From the NCBI RefSeq assembly GCF_035818635.1, contig NZ_JAYLLH010000006.1:103629-167628 (forward strand): 64,000 bases of DNA. The letters are read 5' to 3'. This document shows, piece after piece, positions 8,029 to 16,423 of this stretch (within the stretch, counting starts at the first letter, position 1; each line of letters opens with the position of its first letter). Below the pieces are notes generated by a model, which was given only the letters and a program-made list of their open reading frames with translations, did no database searches and was not told the DNA's origin. Both the position numbers and the translations under genes were made by a program. Origin of the DNA: Mesobacterium_A hydrothermale (GTDB lineage: Bacteria > Pseudomonadota > Alphaproteobacteria > Rhodobacterales > Rhodobacteraceae).

Positions 8029-9033
8029 TCAGAAGGTCAGCGCCGGGCAGCTGTCGTCGCTGGTGTAGTCATGCACGGCAATCTCGCCTGCGATGATCTT
8101 TTCGCGGGCGGCATCGACGGCGGCCTTCATGTCATCGCTGACGAGGGATGCGTTGTTCTCGTCCAGGGCGTAACCGACGCCTTCCTGGGCCAGGCCCAGA
8201 ACCATCACACCGGTTTCCAGGTCAGCCCCAGCCGACATGGCGTTATAGACGGCGTTGTCCACGCGCTTCAGCATCGAGGTCAGAACCTGGCCCGGGTGCA
8301 GGTAGTTCTGGTTGCTGTCCACGCCGATCGACAGGATGCCCTTGTCGGCGGCGGTCTGCAACACGCCCAGCCCGGTGCCACCGGCCGCGGCATAGACCAC
8401 GTCAGCGCCCTGGCTGATCTGTGCCTGAGTCAGTTCAGACCCTTTCACCGGGTCGTTCCACGCGCTGGGGGTGGTGCCGGTCATGTTGGCGATGACGGTC
8501 GCATCAGGGTTCACGGCCTTGACGCCCTGGGCATAGCCGCAGGCAAACTTGCGGATCAGCGGAATGTCCATGCCACCGATGAAGCCGACGGTGCCGGACT
8601 TCGACGCCATCGCGGCCATCATGCCGACAAGGTACGAGCCTTCATGCTCAGAGAACAGGATCGACAGAACGTTCGGGTGCGCGGCCGGATCGACGAAGCC
8701 GTCGATGGTCACGAACTTGGTGTCGGGGTAGTCCGCGGCGATGTTCGCGATCGGTGTCGAGAACGAGAAGCCGGTGGTCACGACCGGGTTGAAGCCCGCC
8801 TCGGCGAAGCGGCGCAGAGCCTGCTCGCGCTGGGCTTCGGACTGCATCTCGATGTCCTTGTAGCTGCCGCCGGTGTCCTTGGCGAAACGCTCTGCGCCGT
8901 TGAACGCCGCTTCGTTGAAGGATTTGTCGAACTTGCCGCCCAGGTCGTAGACCAGCGCCGGATCGGCCATGGCAACGCCAGCGGTCAGCGCCAGCGTCGC
9001 GGCGGCGCCGAGGAATTTCTGCATGAGGGTCAT
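8029..9033 (-). CDS. BMP family ABC transporter substrate-binding protein
   Basis: A 334-residue periplasmic protein of the Bmp/Med/PnrA family, the receptor of this nucleoside-type importer. A signal peptide ending AMA precedes DPALVYDLGGKFDKSFNEAAF, the conserved family N-terminus. Later family blocks include TGFSFSTPIANIA, FSEHEGSYLVGMMAA and GGMDIPLIRKFACGYAQG. There is no lipobox cysteine, so it is soluble rather than lipid-anchored. The ATG at 9033 has GGGAG nine bases upstream. It is the first gene of the four-gene operon. Confidence 0.92.
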   Translation of the reverse strand: MTLMQKFLGAAATLALTAGVAMADPALVYDLGGKFDKSFNEAAFNGAERFAKDTGGSYKDIEMQSEAQREQALRRFAEAGFNPVVTTGFSFSTPIANIAADYPDTKFVTIDGFVDPAAHPNVLSILFSEHEGSYLVGMMAAMASKSGTVGFIGGMDIPLIRKFACGYAQGVKAVNPDATVIANMTGTTPSAWNDPVKGSELTQAQISQGADVVYAAAGGTGLGVLQTAADKGILSIGVDSNQNYLHPGQVLTSMLKRVDNAVYNAMSAGADLETGVMVLGLAQEGVGYALDENNASLVSDDMKAAVDAAREKIIAGEIAVHDYTSDDSCPALTF

Positions 9034-9107
9034 TGTCAGCTCCCAGATGTTGGTACGCAGCGGAACGGTCCCGCCGTCTGTTATATGATCGGAACAGATC
9101 AGCCTTG

Positions 9108-9137
9108 ATTTAGGCCGCAGCGCCACGGGATGGTCAA
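9108..9137 (-). promoter_or_regulatory. Candidate promoter of the BMP operon
   Basis: On the minus strand TTGACC (9132-9137) and CTAAAT (9108-9113) are 18 bases apart, 75 bases upstream of the binding-protein start. The match is reasonable for a housekeeping promoter, but no other data support it. Confidence 0.35.
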
Positions 9138-9186
9138 CAGCTTTTTACCAAACGGTCTCAGATTGACGAACCATCGACCAATGACC

Positions 9187-9600
9187 TTAGGTCAGTGCGC
9201 GGCTCATGAGCAGGGCATCGGTGCGGGTGCCGTCCGGTTGGCGGAAATACCCTTTCCGGAGGCCGGTCAGTGCATATCCATGATGTGCGTAAAACGCCTG
9301 AGCGGGGGTATTTGGCGCGGCCACCTCAAGAAAAATCTGGGCGATTCCCGCCCTCGCCGCCTGATCGTGAAGCTGTCGTATCAGGTTTGATGCCTGGCCC
9401 CGGCGTTGGTGGCCGGGGTCGGTGGCCAGCGCAAGGATTTCTGCCTCGTCCAGGACGAACCGGACCAGAAGAAAGGCTGCGTCGCTTTCGAAAAGGTGCA
9501 CATGCGGGTCCCGCAACAGTCCTTCGAACGCGGCAGCGGACCACGGTGCCATGTCGTTGTAGGCACGGGCCTGGAGGGCGGCCAGTGCCTCAGGCGTCAT
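9187..9600 (-). CDS. rimI: Ribosomal-protein-alanine N-acetyltransferase RimI
   Basis: A 137-residue GNAT-fold enzyme that acetylates protein N-termini (ribosomal protein S18 in E. coli). The acetyl-CoA-binding motif is VATDP-like LALATDPGHQRRGQASNLIRQ, followed by EVAAPNTPAQAFYAHHGY. The start at 9600 (MTPEALAALQARAYND) matches alphaproteobacterial RimI N-termini; further upstream starts up to 9639 exist and none has a strong ribosome site. It overlaps tsaB by 11 bases, the usual rimI-tsaB arrangement, which supports the identification over other GNAT enzymes. Confidence 0.87.
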   Translation of the reverse strand: MTPEALAALQARAYNDMAPWSAAAFEGLLRDPHVHLFESDAAFLLVRFVLDEAEILALATDPGHQRRGQASNLIRQLHDQAARAGIAQIFLEVAAPNTPAQAFYAHHGYALTGLRKGYFRQPDGTRTDALLMSRALT

Positions 9601-10192
9601 CGAGGATAACCGGTGGTGCATCGCGCGACGGCGCGGCATCGGCGGGCTTGATGTAAAGCGGGGCCGGGGGCGTATGGGCCACGGCAGGCCGCGATGCAGC
9701 GACCCGGGCGATCCCCAGCGCGATCAGGTCCGGCTGCGGCGTCAGCAGGGGCACGTCCTGCGCTCTGCCGGCAAGGGTTTCGGCGTTTGCAAGATAGGGC
9801 TCGCCGCTTTCCGGTGCGCGCAGATAGGCCTGTCCGCGCGGCCCGGGAACGCAGGCGGTGCCCGTTGTTGTGGCTGTCGCCTCGATCGCATCGAAGCTGT
9901 TGACGCCGATTGCAGGAATGCCAAGCGCCAGTGCCAGCCCGCGCGCCGCGCTGACGGAAATGCGGATGCCGGTAAAGTTGCCGGGTCCTATGCCCACTCC
10001 GATCCGGTCAAGATCGCTCCAGCCCTTGCCCGCCGCACGAAGCAGGTCTTCCAGCAGCGGAAACAGGCGTTCGGCCTGTCCCCGTCCCATGTTTTCGTGC
10101 ATCTCGGCCAGAACCGTTTCGCCACACAGCAAAGCGGCGGCGCAATGCGCCGCCGATGTGTCAAAGGCCAGGACCAGAGGATCAGACGGCAA
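9590..10192 (-). CDS. tsaB: tRNA threonylcarbamoyladenosine biosynthesis protein TsaB
   Basis: A 200-residue member of the ASKHA superfamily. It forms a complex with TsaD and TsaE to make the t6A modification at position 37 of ANN-decoding tRNAs. The N-terminal LAFDTSAAHCAAALL and the GVGIGPGNFTGIRISVSAARGLA motif (about residue 67) are diagnostic. The C-terminal third is poorly conserved, as is usual. It overlaps nfuA upstream by 11 bases and rimI downstream by 11 bases, so the three genes are probably one translation-coupled operon. Confidence 0.92.
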   Translation of the reverse strand: MPSDPLVLAFDTSAAHCAAALLCGETVLAEMHENMGRGQAERLFPLLEDLLRAAGKGWSDLDRIGVGIGPGNFTGIRISVSAARGLALALGIPAIGVNSFDAIEATATTTGTACVPGPRGQAYLRAPESGEPYLANAETLAGRAQDVPLLTPQPDLIALGIARVAASRPAVAHTPPAPLYIKPADAAPSRDAPPVILDDA

Positions 10193-10745
10193 CCGGGCGC
10201 ACCTCGGTCACTTCGGGGATGTAGTGACGAAGTAGGTTCTCGATCCCCATCTTCAGCGTCAGGGTCGAAGACGGGCAACCGGCGCAGGCACCCTGCATGT
10301 GCAGATAAACCACGCCGCGATCAAAGCCGTGAAACGTGATGTCGCCACCATCCTGTGCCACCGCCGGGCGCACACGGCTGTCCAGAAGATCCTTGATCTG
10401 GCGCACGATCTCGCCGTCCTCGCCGCTGTGATCGGCGTGGCCCGACGACTGCGCGGCACCTTCGGCCATCACTGGGGCACCGGACTGGAAGTGTTCCATG
10501 ATCGCGCCAAGGATCGCCGGTTTCAGATGATCCCAGTCGGCCTCGTCATCCTTCGTGACGGTCACGAAGTCAGAACCAAAGAACACACCGGTCACCCCGG
10601 ACACACCGAACAGGCGTGTGGCCAAAGGCGAGGCTGCAGCCCCTTCGGCAGAGGGGAAATCCGCGGTTCCGATTTCCAGCACTGTCTGGCCGGGCAGGAA
10701 TTTCAGCGTTGCGGGGTTCGGGGTGGATTCGGTTTGAATGAACAT
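10182..10745 (-). CDS. NfuA-type Fe-S cluster scaffold/carrier (NifU family)
   Basis: A 187-residue protein. The N-terminal Nfu domain (MFIQTESTPNPATLKFLPG) is followed by the NifU C-terminal domain, with the cluster-binding CAGCPSS motif near residue 148. Such proteins carry [4Fe-4S] clusters to client enzymes. AAGGA lies upstream of the ATG at 10745. It starts the nfuA-tsaB-rimI group. Fe-S clients within this window include Nth, MutY and the Rieske protein, though no specific link can be shown. Confidence 0.92.
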   Translation of the reverse strand: MFIQTESTPNPATLKFLPGQTVLEIGTADFPSAEGAAASPLATRLFGVSGVTGVFFGSDFVTVTKDDEADWDHLKPAILGAIMEHFQSGAPVMAEGAAQSSGHADHSGEDGEIVRQIKDLLDSRVRPAVAQDGGDITFHGFDRGVVYLHMQGACAGCPSSTLTLKMGIENLLRHYIPEVTEVRPVAV

Positions 10746-10818
10746 CTGTCATGTTCCTTTTGTGGCTTGCCCAACTATATGCGCCCGCCGATGCGGAGCG
10801 TCAAGCTTTGGAACGGTT

Positions 10819-11340
10819 CTAAACTGAAAGCGCCCCGGATTTCAGCGCCTTCAGACGGGCGCGGATGTATTTCGCGGCCGAGCGGTAGTGCGACGGGCCG
10901 GCTGCCTCGGCCCACCGTCCCGTGGTCCAGGCATTGCCTCCGCCCCGCATCGGGACACCATACAGGGCATCGTCGTCAAGGTCTGAAAGAAAGGCAATCA
11001 GCCGTGCATGACTGCCGGTCAGGGCGGCCCGGACCTCGGTCCAGCCAAGCGCGGCCTGTTCGCGCCGCAGATCGGCGTTGAAGCGTTTCAACTCGTTCCA
11101 TTTGTAGCCCGGCGCGGGCATCGGGACGGGGGTGCCTGTCTGACCCTGCAGATACCACCCAAGAAACAGGTCGATCCAGGCGGCGCGATGGCCAACGATA
11201 TCTTTGAGCGTGGTGCCCTCGGCCTCTGGATCGGGGGCCAGCCAGGCGTCAGCGGGCACGGTGTCAAGCAGCGCCTGAAGCTTGGCGAATTCCTTTTCGG
11301 TTATGGTCAGCAGGTCGGATTTGTTGGTGGCGGCGGGCAT
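10819..11340 (-). CDS. ClbS/DfsB family four-helix bundle protein
   Basis: A 173-residue protein with the family pattern: an N-terminal MPAATNKSDLLTITEKEFAKL, then GHRAAWIDLFLGWYLQG, PGYKWNELKRFNADLR and a C-terminal SHYRSAAKYIRARLKALK. ClbS protects colibactin producers by hydrolysing the warhead; most relatives in non-producers are of unknown function and are related to DinB-type bundles. There is no biosynthetic cluster nearby, so a self-resistance role is not suggested. Start 11340 is chosen because AGAGG lies eight bases upstream. Confidence 0.85.
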   Translation of the reverse strand: MPAATNKSDLLTITEKEFAKLQALLDTVPADAWLAPDPEAEGTTLKDIVGHRAAWIDLFLGWYLQGQTGTPVPMPAPGYKWNELKRFNADLRREQAALGWTEVRAALTGSHARLIAFLSDLDDDALYGVPMRGGGNAWTTGRWAEAAGPSHYRSAAKYIRARLKALKSGALSV

Positions 11341-11480
11341 TGCGAAACCTCTGATCAGGGAAATCATGAACCATCCGCGCGCGCGTTGCCTTGATTTGCC
11401 GCATGTCGGCCAAAGAGTCCGGGGTCAACCGCGCGTCAGAGTGCCAATGTCATTTGCCCGGTCACAGCTTCGGTGTTTGA

Positions 11481-11936
11481 TCAGGTGATCGCTTCCAGCC
11501 GTTCTTTCGAAAGGTCGCCGGGAACGATCGTGATCGGGATCGGCAGATTTCCCGCGCCTTTGGTCATTTGGGTGACCAGCGGGCCGGGTCCCTTCTTGTC
11601 GACGGCGGCCCCCAGCACCAGCACGCCGATTTCGGGGTCTTCACGCACATGGGCAAGGATTTCGGACACAGGCTCGCCTTCGCGGATGACAAGCTCGGGG
11701 TCGACCCCCTGCTTAGCGCGCATCCACTTGGCAAAAACCTCGAAATGGGCGTGGATGCGTTCGCGCGCCTCTTCGCGCATGACTTCGCCGACACCGATCC
11801 AGTGGTTGAATTCATCCGGCGGAATGACCGACAGGATCGCGACCCCACCGCCGGTGTGCGACGCCCGCATCGCCGCGAAGCGCATCGCGTTCAGGCATTC
11901 GCGGCTGTCATCGAGCACGACAAGGAATTTGCGCAT
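11481..11936 (-). CDS. Universal stress protein (UspA family)
   Basis: A 151-residue single-domain Usp protein. It begins MRKFLVVLDDSRECLNAMRFA, the usual first strand and helix with the Asp that contacts nucleotide, and has VLVLGAAVDKKGPGPLV in place of the typical GxxG-rich ATP loop, so ATP binding is uncertain. GGAGG lies upstream of the ATG. These proteins help survival under starvation or redox stress. It is followed at 11341-11480 by a gene-free gap in which nothing was recognised. Confidence 0.9.
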   Translation of the reverse strand: MRKFLVVLDDSRECLNAMRFAAMRASHTGGGVAILSVIPPDEFNHWIGVGEVMREEARERIHAHFEVFAKWMRAKQGVDPELVIREGEPVSEILAHVREDPEIGVLVLGAAVDKKGPGPLVTQMTKGAGNLPIPITIVPGDLSKERLEAIT

Positions 11937-12017
11937 GGGGCCTCCAGGGTCTTGGCGGATTTTGAACGACCGGCGCTGTCCTGTCCAGCGTCACGGCTTG
12001 GCAGCGCTGGTGGCCGA

Positions 12018-12884
12018 TCAGGCCCCGGTGCTGGCCGCCCAGTCCCAGTACATCTCGCGCACGCGGCGGGTGACCGGGCCGACCTGATAGGACGTGTCCT
12101 CGAACCCGACGACGGGGGTCACCTTGCTCATGTTGCCGGACAGGAAAACCTCGTCCGCGTGCTTGAAATCGTCGAAGGTCAGGATGGTTTCATGCACGGC
12201 GGTGCCATCTGCGCGCAGGTTCTGCATGTGCCGCGACCGGGTGATGCCGGCAAGAAACGTGCCGTTGGCGATGGGGGTAAAGACCTCTCCGTCCTTGACC
12301 ATGAAGACGTTGGCGGTCGCGGACTCCGCGACGTTGCCCATCGCGTCGGCCACCAGCGCATTGCCAAAGCCGCGCGCGCGCACCTCTGCCAGCATCCGGG
12401 CGTTGTTGGGGTACAGGCATCCGGCCTTGGCGTTGACCACCGCGTCTTCCATCACTGGGCGGCGGAACCGGGTGTGGCCCAGGGTGGTTGTCGTGGTTTC
12501 CGGTGCCATCGGGATTTCTTCGAGGCAGATCGCGAAACCGGTGGTTTCCTTCGACGGAACGATCGCGGTCAGATCGCCGTCGATTCCCCAGTACATCGGA
12601 CGGATATAGACGGCGGCGTCTTTCGGGTAGGCCTGCAATCCCTCCCAGACGATCTGCACCATGTCTTCGGCCGAAACGGTGGGGGTGATCATCAGCGCCT
12701 CGGCGGACCGGTTCACCCGTGCGCAGTGCGCGTCAAGATCGGGCGCCAGCCCGTTGACATAGCGCGCGCCGTCGAACACGCCGCTGCCCAGCCACGCGCC
12801 ATGATCGGCGGCGTTGATGATCGGCGTATCGCCGTCGTGCCAGCTGCCGTTGAAATAGGTGCGAATGTTCTTGCCGGTCGCCAT
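12018..12884 (-). CDS. ilvE: Branched-chain amino acid aminotransferase
   Basis: A 288-residue fold-type IV PLP enzyme that interconverts Leu, Ile and Val with their keto acids. Family motifs are ADHGAWLGSGVFDGARYVNG, YIRPMYWG, and the cofactor region NAKAGCLYPNNARMLAEVRARG with the Schiff-base Lys. NVFMVKDGEVFTP and FLAGITR follow. GGAG lies upstream of the ATG. It is a shorter BCAT subtype common in Rhodobacteraceae, which often have several paralogues, so it may prefer other amino donors. It is 60 bases downstream of panC on the same strand; pantothenate synthesis uses the valine keto acid, a plausible metabolic link. Confidence 0.85.
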   Translation of the reverse strand: MATGKNIRTYFNGSWHDGDTPIINAADHGAWLGSGVFDGARYVNGLAPDLDAHCARVNRSAEALMITPTVSAEDMVQIVWEGLQAYPKDAAVYIRPMYWGIDGDLTAIVPSKETTGFAICLEEIPMAPETTTTTLGHTRFRRPVMEDAVVNAKAGCLYPNNARMLAEVRARGFGNALVADAMGNVAESATANVFMVKDGEVFTPIANGTFLAGITRSRHMQNLRADGTAVHETILTFDDFKHADEVFLSGNMSKVTPVVGFEDTSYQVGPVTRRVREMYWDWAASTGA

Positions 12885-12944
12885 GGCCTGTCTCCTTCTG
12901 AGTTGCGCGGAGACTAGGGGCAGCCCGGGCCAAGGTCCAGAGGG

Positions 12945-13835
12945 TCAGGCGCAGCGCGATTGCGCGCTGTCCTCGATCCCCTGTCCGGCGACCGGGATAT
13001 TGTCGATCAGCCGGATCCCCCCGATCCATGCGGCGGCAAACAGGCGGGCATCGCGGTCGGGGCTGTGCAGCAGCGACAGGTCGTCGATGGCGCGCAGGTC
13101 AAGGTATTCGACCTCTTCGAACCCGGCCTTGTCCAGATCGTGCAACGCGGTCTCGCACAGGCCGTCCCAGGCAAGACCGGCGGCCAGCCCGTCCGCCAGC
13201 GTACCCATCGCCCTGTTCAAAGCCGAAGCCGCCACACGCGCCTGCGGATCCAGCCGCAGGTTGCGCGACGACATCGCCAGCCCGTCTGTTTCGCGCACGG
13301 TGGGACAGCCGATCACTTCGGTCGGGATGTTCAGATCGGCGGTCATGCGCCGCACGACCTGCAACTGCTGGAAATCCTTTTCGCCGAAATAGGCGCGGTC
13401 GGCGCTGGTCTGCAGGAACAGCTTGGCCACCACGGTGGCCACCCCGTCGAAATGCCCGGGCCGATGCGCCCCGCACAGCACGTTCGTCAGCCCGGACACG
13501 GACACGTTTGTGGTAAAGCCATCGGGGTACATCTGGTCTGGGTCCGGGCACCAGATCGCGTCGATCTGCCGTGGGGCCAGTTTCTCGGCGTCGCGCGCCT
13601 CGGTGCGCGGGTATTTCGCCAGATCCTCGGGGTTGTTGAACTGCTTGGGGTTCACGAAGATCGTCACGATCACCCGGTCGCAGTCTGCCTTGGCAGCGCT
13701 CACAAGGCTCAGGTGCCCGTCATGCAGCGCGCCCATGGTCGGGACCACGCCAATGGTGTCACCGGCCCGGCGCCAGCGCGTGGTCAAGGCGCGCAGATCG
13801 CTCAGGCGGCGGAGGATCGGGGGTGTCAAGGCCAT
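12945..13835 (-). CDS. panC: Pantoate--beta-alanine ligase PanC
   Basis: A 296-residue cytoplasmic enzyme that joins pantoate and beta-alanine using ATP, the last step to pantothenate. The ATP-binding HIGH-like motif VPTMGALHDGHLSLV is near residue 32. Further PanC blocks are IFVNPKQFNNPEDLAKYPR, GHFDGVATVVAKLF, YFGEKDFQQLQ and the KMSKS-like MSSRN. GGAG lies upstream of the ATG. panB, usually next door in this group, is not adjacent; the upstream neighbour is a divergent transporter gene. Confidence 0.95.
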   Translation of the reverse strand: MALTPPILRRLSDLRALTTRWRRAGDTIGVVPTMGALHDGHLSLVSAAKADCDRVIVTIFVNPKQFNNPEDLAKYPRTEARDAEKLAPRQIDAIWCPDPDQMYPDGFTTNVSVSGLTNVLCGAHRPGHFDGVATVVAKLFLQTSADRAYFGEKDFQQLQVVRRMTADLNIPTEVIGCPTVRETDGLAMSSRNLRLDPQARVAASALNRAMGTLADGLAAGLAWDGLCETALHDLDKAGFEEVEYLDLRAIDDLSLLHSPDRDARLFAAAWIGGIRLIDNIPVAGQGIEDSAQSRCA

Positions 13836-13993
13836 CGGGCAACTCCGGGTCGCGGCATGTTTGGCCGGCGTTTACCCCGCGCGGACATGCTCTGCAAAGG
13901 TGCAATCTTTAGCGACTTCTTGAAAACGCCGCGGATTGGCCCGAAAGTCAGGGGGATTCCAGCGCCATCGGCGCACCAACAGGAGGACACCCC

Positions 13994-15472
13994 ATGACTT
14001 TCCGGACACTTGGCAGCGTTGCCGGGTTGGCCATGTTCGCCGCGCTTTCCGCGCAGGCGCAACAGACCGACCTGACCATCGCCCTGCAACTAGAGCCGCC
14101 GCACCTGGACCCGACCAGCGCCGCGGCAGGGGCCATTGACAGTGTCCTCTATGCCAACGTCTTCGAAGGGCTGACGCGGTTCATGTCCGACGGGTCCGTG
14201 GTGCCGGGGTTGGCCAAAAGCTGGGACATCAGCGAAGACGGTACGGTCTACACCTTCCACCTGCACGACGGGGTGGTGTTCCACGATGGCACCACGATGG
14301 ATGCCGAGGACGTGAAATTCAGCCTTGACCGCGCCCGGGCCGAAGACAGCGTGAACGCGCAGAAGGCGCTGTTCGCCGGGATCACGGACGTGACGGTGGT
14401 CGATCCGCTGACCGTGCAGGTCACGCTGTCCCAGCCGGACGGCAATTTCCTGTTCAACATGGCGTGGGGCGACGCGGTAATCGTCGCGCCGGAAACGATC
14501 GACGGGATCAAGCAGACCCCGATCGGTACCGGGGCCTTCCATTTCGTCGACTGGACCCAGGGCGATTCGATTCGGCTGGAGCGTTTCGGCGAGTATTGGG
14601 GCGCACCCCCGGCGCTGGAGACCGCGACCTTCAAGTTCATCTCGGACCCGACGGCGGCCTTTGCGGCCATGATGGCACAGGACATCGACGCCTTTGCCGG
14701 GTTCCCGGCTCCGGAAAACCTGCCGCTGTTCGAGGCGGACCCGCGATTCCAGGTGCTTGTCGGCTCGACCGAGGGCGAGACGATCCTGGCGATGAACAAC
14801 AAGCAACCGCCGCTCGACAATGTCATGGTGCGCGAAGCCGTGGCCCATGCCATCGACCGTCAGGCGATCATCGACGGGGCCATGTTCGGGTTGGGCACGC
14901 CCATCGGCACCCATTTTGCACCGCACAATCCCGACTATGTCGACCTGACCGGCCTGTCGAATTACGACCCCGCGAAATCCAAGGCCCTGCTGGCCGAGGC
15001 GGGCTATCCCGACGGGTTCACCACCACGCTGAAACTTCCGCCGCCGTCCTATGCCCGGCGGGGTGGGGAAATCATCGCGGCGCAACTGCGCGCGGTTGGC
15101 ATCCAGACCGAGATCACCAATCTGGAATGGGCGCAATGGCTTGAGGAAGTGTTCCGCGGCAAGGACTTCGGCATGACCATCGTCAGCCATACCGAACCGT
15201 TCGATATCGGCATCTATGCCCGGCCTGACTACTACTTCCAGTATGACAACCCGGCGTTTCAGGACCTGATGAAGACCCTCACGGCAACGACCGATCCGGC
15301 GAAACGCAGCGAACTGATCAAGGAAGCAGAGACGGTCATCGCCAAGGACTACGTCAACGGCTACCTGTTCCAGCTCGCCTTCCCGACCGTGGCGGATGCC
15401 CGCCTGCGCGGACTGTGGCAGAACGCGCCGACCCAGGCCACAGACCTGACCGGCGTCAGTTGGGCGGAATAA
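13994..15472 (+). CDS. Peptide/nickel-type ABC transporter substrate-binding protein (family 5), orphan
   Basis: A 492-residue periplasmic protein. A signal peptide ending AQAQ precedes QTDLTIALQLEPPHLDPTSA, the family 5 (DppA/OppA/NikA) N-terminus. Other family blocks are VYTFHLHDGVVFHDGTTMDAEDVKFSLDRA, IGTGAFHFVDWTQGD and VREAVAHAIDRQAIIDG. GGAGG lies eight bases before the ATG. No permease or ATPase gene for this class lies in the window and a strong terminator follows at once. It therefore stands alone and must use a transporter encoded elsewhere. The ligand may be a peptide or another oligomer. Confidence 0.88.
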   Translation: MTFRTLGSVAGLAMFAALSAQAQQTDLTIALQLEPPHLDPTSAAAGAIDSVLYANVFEGLTRFMSDGSVVPGLAKSWDISEDGTVYTFHLHDGVVFHDGTTMDAEDVKFSLDRARAEDSVNAQKALFAGITDVTVVDPLTVQVTLSQPDGNFLFNMAWGDAVIVAPETIDGIKQTPIGTGAFHFVDWTQGDSIRLERFGEYWGAPPALETATFKFISDPTAAFAAMMAQDIDAFAGFPAPENLPLFEADPRFQVLVGSTEGETILAMNNKQPPLDNVMVREAVAHAIDRQAIIDGAMFGLGTPIGTHFAPHNPDYVDLTGLSNYDPAKSKALLAEAGYPDGFTTTLKLPPPSYARRGGEIIAAQLRAVGIQTEITNLEWAQWLEEVFRGKDFGMTIVSHTEPFDIGIYARPDYYFQYDNPAFQDLMKTLTATTDPAKRSELIKEAETVIAKDYVNGYLFQLAFPTVADARLRGLWQNAPTQATDLTGVSWAE

Positions 15473-15484
15473 GGCATTGTGAAA

Positions 15485-15526
15485 AAAACAAGAAACGCCC
15501 CGGGGCCTTCCGGGGCGTTTCTTTGT
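15485..15526. terminator. Bidirectional intrinsic terminator
   Basis: A perfect 12-bp stem (GAAACGCCCCGG / CCGGGGCGTTTC, loop GGCCTT) is flanked by an A-rich run on the left and T residues on the right, between two convergent genes. Confidence 0.92.
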
Positions 15527-15542
15527 TCCGGATCGGACCGGA

Positions 15543-16199
15543 TCAGAACCGGTAGGAAATCCCGAAGTTCAGCGCGTTGGTTTTGATGTCGGTGCTCATC
15601 TTGCCGACGCCGCCCAGGTCCACATCGTTGGTGGAATAGGTGAACTGGTATTCGGTGAACAGCGCGTAACGCTGGTTCAGGTCATAGCGGACACCGGCCA
15701 GCAAACGTACCGCAGGACCGGAATACTGGAACCCAAGGGTGCGCACCCCGCCGGTCGAGGTCGAATCCACATGCGGCACGGCGACGCCGACACCGGCGCC
15801 GACATAGGGGGTCAGCTTGTCCCACTTGTTCTGCCAGCGGTACATGGCGTTGACGGTGGCCACGTTGTGACCATCGGAAAATTCCAGCCGGTCAAAGCCA
15901 AGCGCGGCGCGATCGGCGCCGGGCACATAGGCCCTGGTATGGGTGTATTCGAGCGCCCAGCCAAAATTCTCGGACCGCCAGAACGCAGCGCGCAGGCCAT
16001 AGTACGGCGGCATGGCAAAGGGCTTGCCTTCGAATTTCACAAGGCGGTTGAACGACAGACCGGTATCCGGGTTCACGCCGGTGACGCGGCTGTGCGGCAG
16101 GGTCTGCCATCCCATGTAGAAGGACAGCTCGGTCTCTGCCAGCGCCGGAGTCGCAGCGCTGAGGGCCAGGAACGAAGCTGAGAGAATCAGGCGCTTCAT
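15543..16199 (-). CDS. Outer-membrane beta-barrel protein, lipid A oxidase (LpxQ)-like
   Basis: A 218-residue exported protein: a signal peptide (MKRLILSASFLALSAATPALA) is followed by alternating amphipathic strands and a C-terminal aromatic ending SYRF, the usual outer-membrane insertion signal. The mature start ELSFYMGWQTLPHSRVTG and the block PPYYGLRAAFWR resemble the rhizobial lipid A oxidase LpxQ and its many Rhodobacterales homologues. LpxQ converts the proximal glucosamine of lipid A to aminogluconate. The barrel assignment is firm; the enzymatic role is only a family-level suggestion. Start 16199 is chosen for GGAGA upstream and the signal peptide. Confidence 0.7.
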   Translation of the reverse strand: MKRLILSASFLALSAATPALAETELSFYMGWQTLPHSRVTGVNPDTGLSFNRLVKFEGKPFAMPPYYGLRAAFWRSENFGWALEYTHTRAYVPGADRAALGFDRLEFSDGHNVATVNAMYRWQNKWDKLTPYVGAGVGVAVPHVDSTSTGGVRTLGFQYSGPAVRLLAGVRYDLNQRYALFTEYQFTYSTNDVDLGGVGKMSTDIKTNALNFGISYRF

Positions 16200-16380
16200 A
16201 TTCGGTCTCCGATATGTGTTTGGGCCATGGCTATATGACATAAACCTTACGTCGAGGGGTTATCAACCGCGACACAAACGCGCTAAGTGAAGTGGCAGGA
16301 AATTGCACGCTGGACGACCAGCCACAGCGCGGCTAAACAGCGCGGCGGAGACGCCGTGTTTTGGACGCGCTTCGAAAGCG

Positions 16381-16392
16381 TTGACGCGTCAA
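16381..16392. promoter_or_regulatory. 12-bp palindrome in the petABC leader
   Basis: TTGACGCGTCAA is a perfect palindrome ending 31 bases before the petA start codon. A small stem (CGCTT / AAGCG) lies just upstream at about 16368-16380. It could be a regulator site or could include a -35 element; no regulator is identified. Confidence 0.35.
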
Positions 16393-16423
16393 TGGCCTGG
16401 CCTTGAGAAATGGAGAGACGCCC

